Shown: piece by piece, positions 63,640 through 64,000 of the stretch
Layout of the letters: each line of letters opens with the position of its first letter
How positions within the stretch are numbered: position 1 is the stretch's first letter
Source: Stackebrandtia albiflava
GTDB lineage: Bacteria; Actinomycetota; Actinomycetes; Mycobacteriales; Micromonosporaceae
Direction of reading: 5' to 3'
Assembly: GCF_007994225.1 (NCBI RefSeq)
Contig: NZ_VLLL01000009.1
Span: 147,136 to 211,135, forward strand
Length of the DNA: 64,000 bases
The notes under the pieces: generated by a model
What the model was told of the DNA's origin: nothing
Databases searched by the model: none
The model's input: only the letters and a program-made list of their open reading frames with translations
Program-made: the position numbers and the translations under genes

Positions 63640-64000
63640 TAGTTGGACCGGTTATTGAAGGTTAGGTCGCGAGGGTCTGGGCCCGGTACTCGACCGGGCT
63701 CAGACCCTCTAGTCGTGTGTGGATTCTTTCGGTGTTGTACCAGGTGATGTATTCCTTGACGGCGGTGATGAGCTGGTCAGGGGTGTGTGGGCGTTCATGC
63801 TGGAAGATCTCGGATTTCAGGTGGCCGAAGAAGTTCTCGACTACGGCGTTGTCGAGGCAGTTGCCGCGGCGTGACATCGACTGGACCAAGCCGGCCTCGT
63901 TCAGGAGCCGACGCCAGTAGGGGTGTCGGTACTGGAAGCCCTGGTCGGTGTGAACCAGGGGGTGAGCACCTCGCGGGAGGGTGGCAATCGCTGATCGCAA
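63640..64000 (-). mobile_element. End of an IS3-family insertion sequence (incomplete)
   Basis: The right edge of the window holds the 3' end of an IS3-type transposase and a short non-coding end before it. The terminal inverted repeat cannot be proved because the other end is outside; a candidate begins in TGATAGTTGGACC at about 63640. No target duplication can be checked. Confidence 0.75.
63662..64000 (-). CDS. IS3-family transposase OrfB, C-terminal part
   Basis: The 112 residues visible contain the second Asp of the DDE triad in LVHTDQGFQYRHPYW and the Glu in GNCLDNAVVENFFGHLKSE, then the family ending EYITWYNTERIHTRLEGLSPVEY. The N-terminal part and OrfA lie beyond the window. The frame is open to the window edge, so the visible part looks intact. 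Confidence 0.93.
   Translation of the reverse strand: MRSAIATLPRGAHPLVHTDQGFQYRHPYWRRLLNEAGLVQSMSRRGNCLDNAVVENFFGHLKSEIFQHERPHTPDQLITAVKEYITWYNTERIHTRLEGLSPVEYRAQTLAT

Overview
The window is chromosomal DNA of a high-GC Gram-positive actinomycete. Evidence: strongly G/C-biased third codon positions throughout, a DUF3145 gene (a family known only from actinobacteria), mycothiol-type enzymes (a DinB/MDMPI-like protein and a DsbA-like CPWA protein), and a serA-ilvC-ilvN-ilvB / ilvD / gatCAB / ligA / mnmA / iscS / etfBA housekeeping order of the Micromonosporales-Glycomycetales kind. The species cannot be fixed from the sequence alone. No rRNA, tRNA or CRISPR array was recognised.

Layout. 1-3.4 kb: a cut FitA/VapB-PIN pair, serA, and a second two-gene module with a 4-nt overlap. 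3.4-5.6 kb: DHA2 drug exporter and its TetR regulator with a palindromic operator. 5.8-11.4 kb: secreted cell-wall and chitin enzymes (GH3 hexosaminidase, serine hydrolase, GH18 chitinase), with a small Cys peptide gene between them. 11.5-14.6 kb: an ATPase behind three GTGTAC palindromes, an isochorismatase-like hydrolase, a decayed fragment and a VapBC pair. 14.7-24.7 kb: branched-chain amino acid synthesis (ilvBNC behind a leader-peptide attenuator, ilvD read in frame with an amino acid permease) and a GGDEF-EAL protein. 24.7-28.7 kb: the most interesting locus, a candidate export and disulfide-maturation system for an 8-cysteine, 58-residue peptide. 28.7-34.5 kb: MoaD-like and BNR proteins, a PH-domain protein, a hydroxyacid dehydrogenase, a sugar-dehydrogenase-like lipoprotein and a metallophosphoesterase. 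34.6-48.2 kb: a possible regulated sRNA, gatCAB, a second GGDEF-EAL protein, ligA, a methionine-synthase-like gene, mnmA, an AbiEii-type gene and iscS. 48.4-64 kb: a helix-turn-helix protein, bioY, etfBA, a thymidylate-kinase-like gene, a GT4 glycosyltransferase, DUF3145, a proline-rich protein, carbonic anhydrase, DsbA-like, SulP, ThiE-like, MDMPI-like and DedA genes, and the end of an IS3-family element that runs off the window.

How the genes work together. The candidate new system is, in transcription order on the minus strand: an own promoter, a Cys-rich peptide (28455-28631), a 17-bp hairpin, a second promoter, MauE/DoxX membrane protein, membrane-anchored CxxC thioredoxin, ABC exporter, and S26 signal-peptidase-like protease. 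A second gene 19 kb away (9683-9868) encodes a peptide with the same GDAxLxRLxP leader, an Ala-rich junction and a C-terminal Cys pattern. I infer that the leaders target the peptides to the exporter, that the S26 protein cleaves at the Ala-rich junction, and that MauE and the thioredoxin form the disulfides. Other recurring themes are leaderless genes (a -10 box starting 12-13 nt before the start codon), three 25-bp-period repeat structures of unrelated sequence, and well-formed perfect-stem terminators at most convergent junctions.
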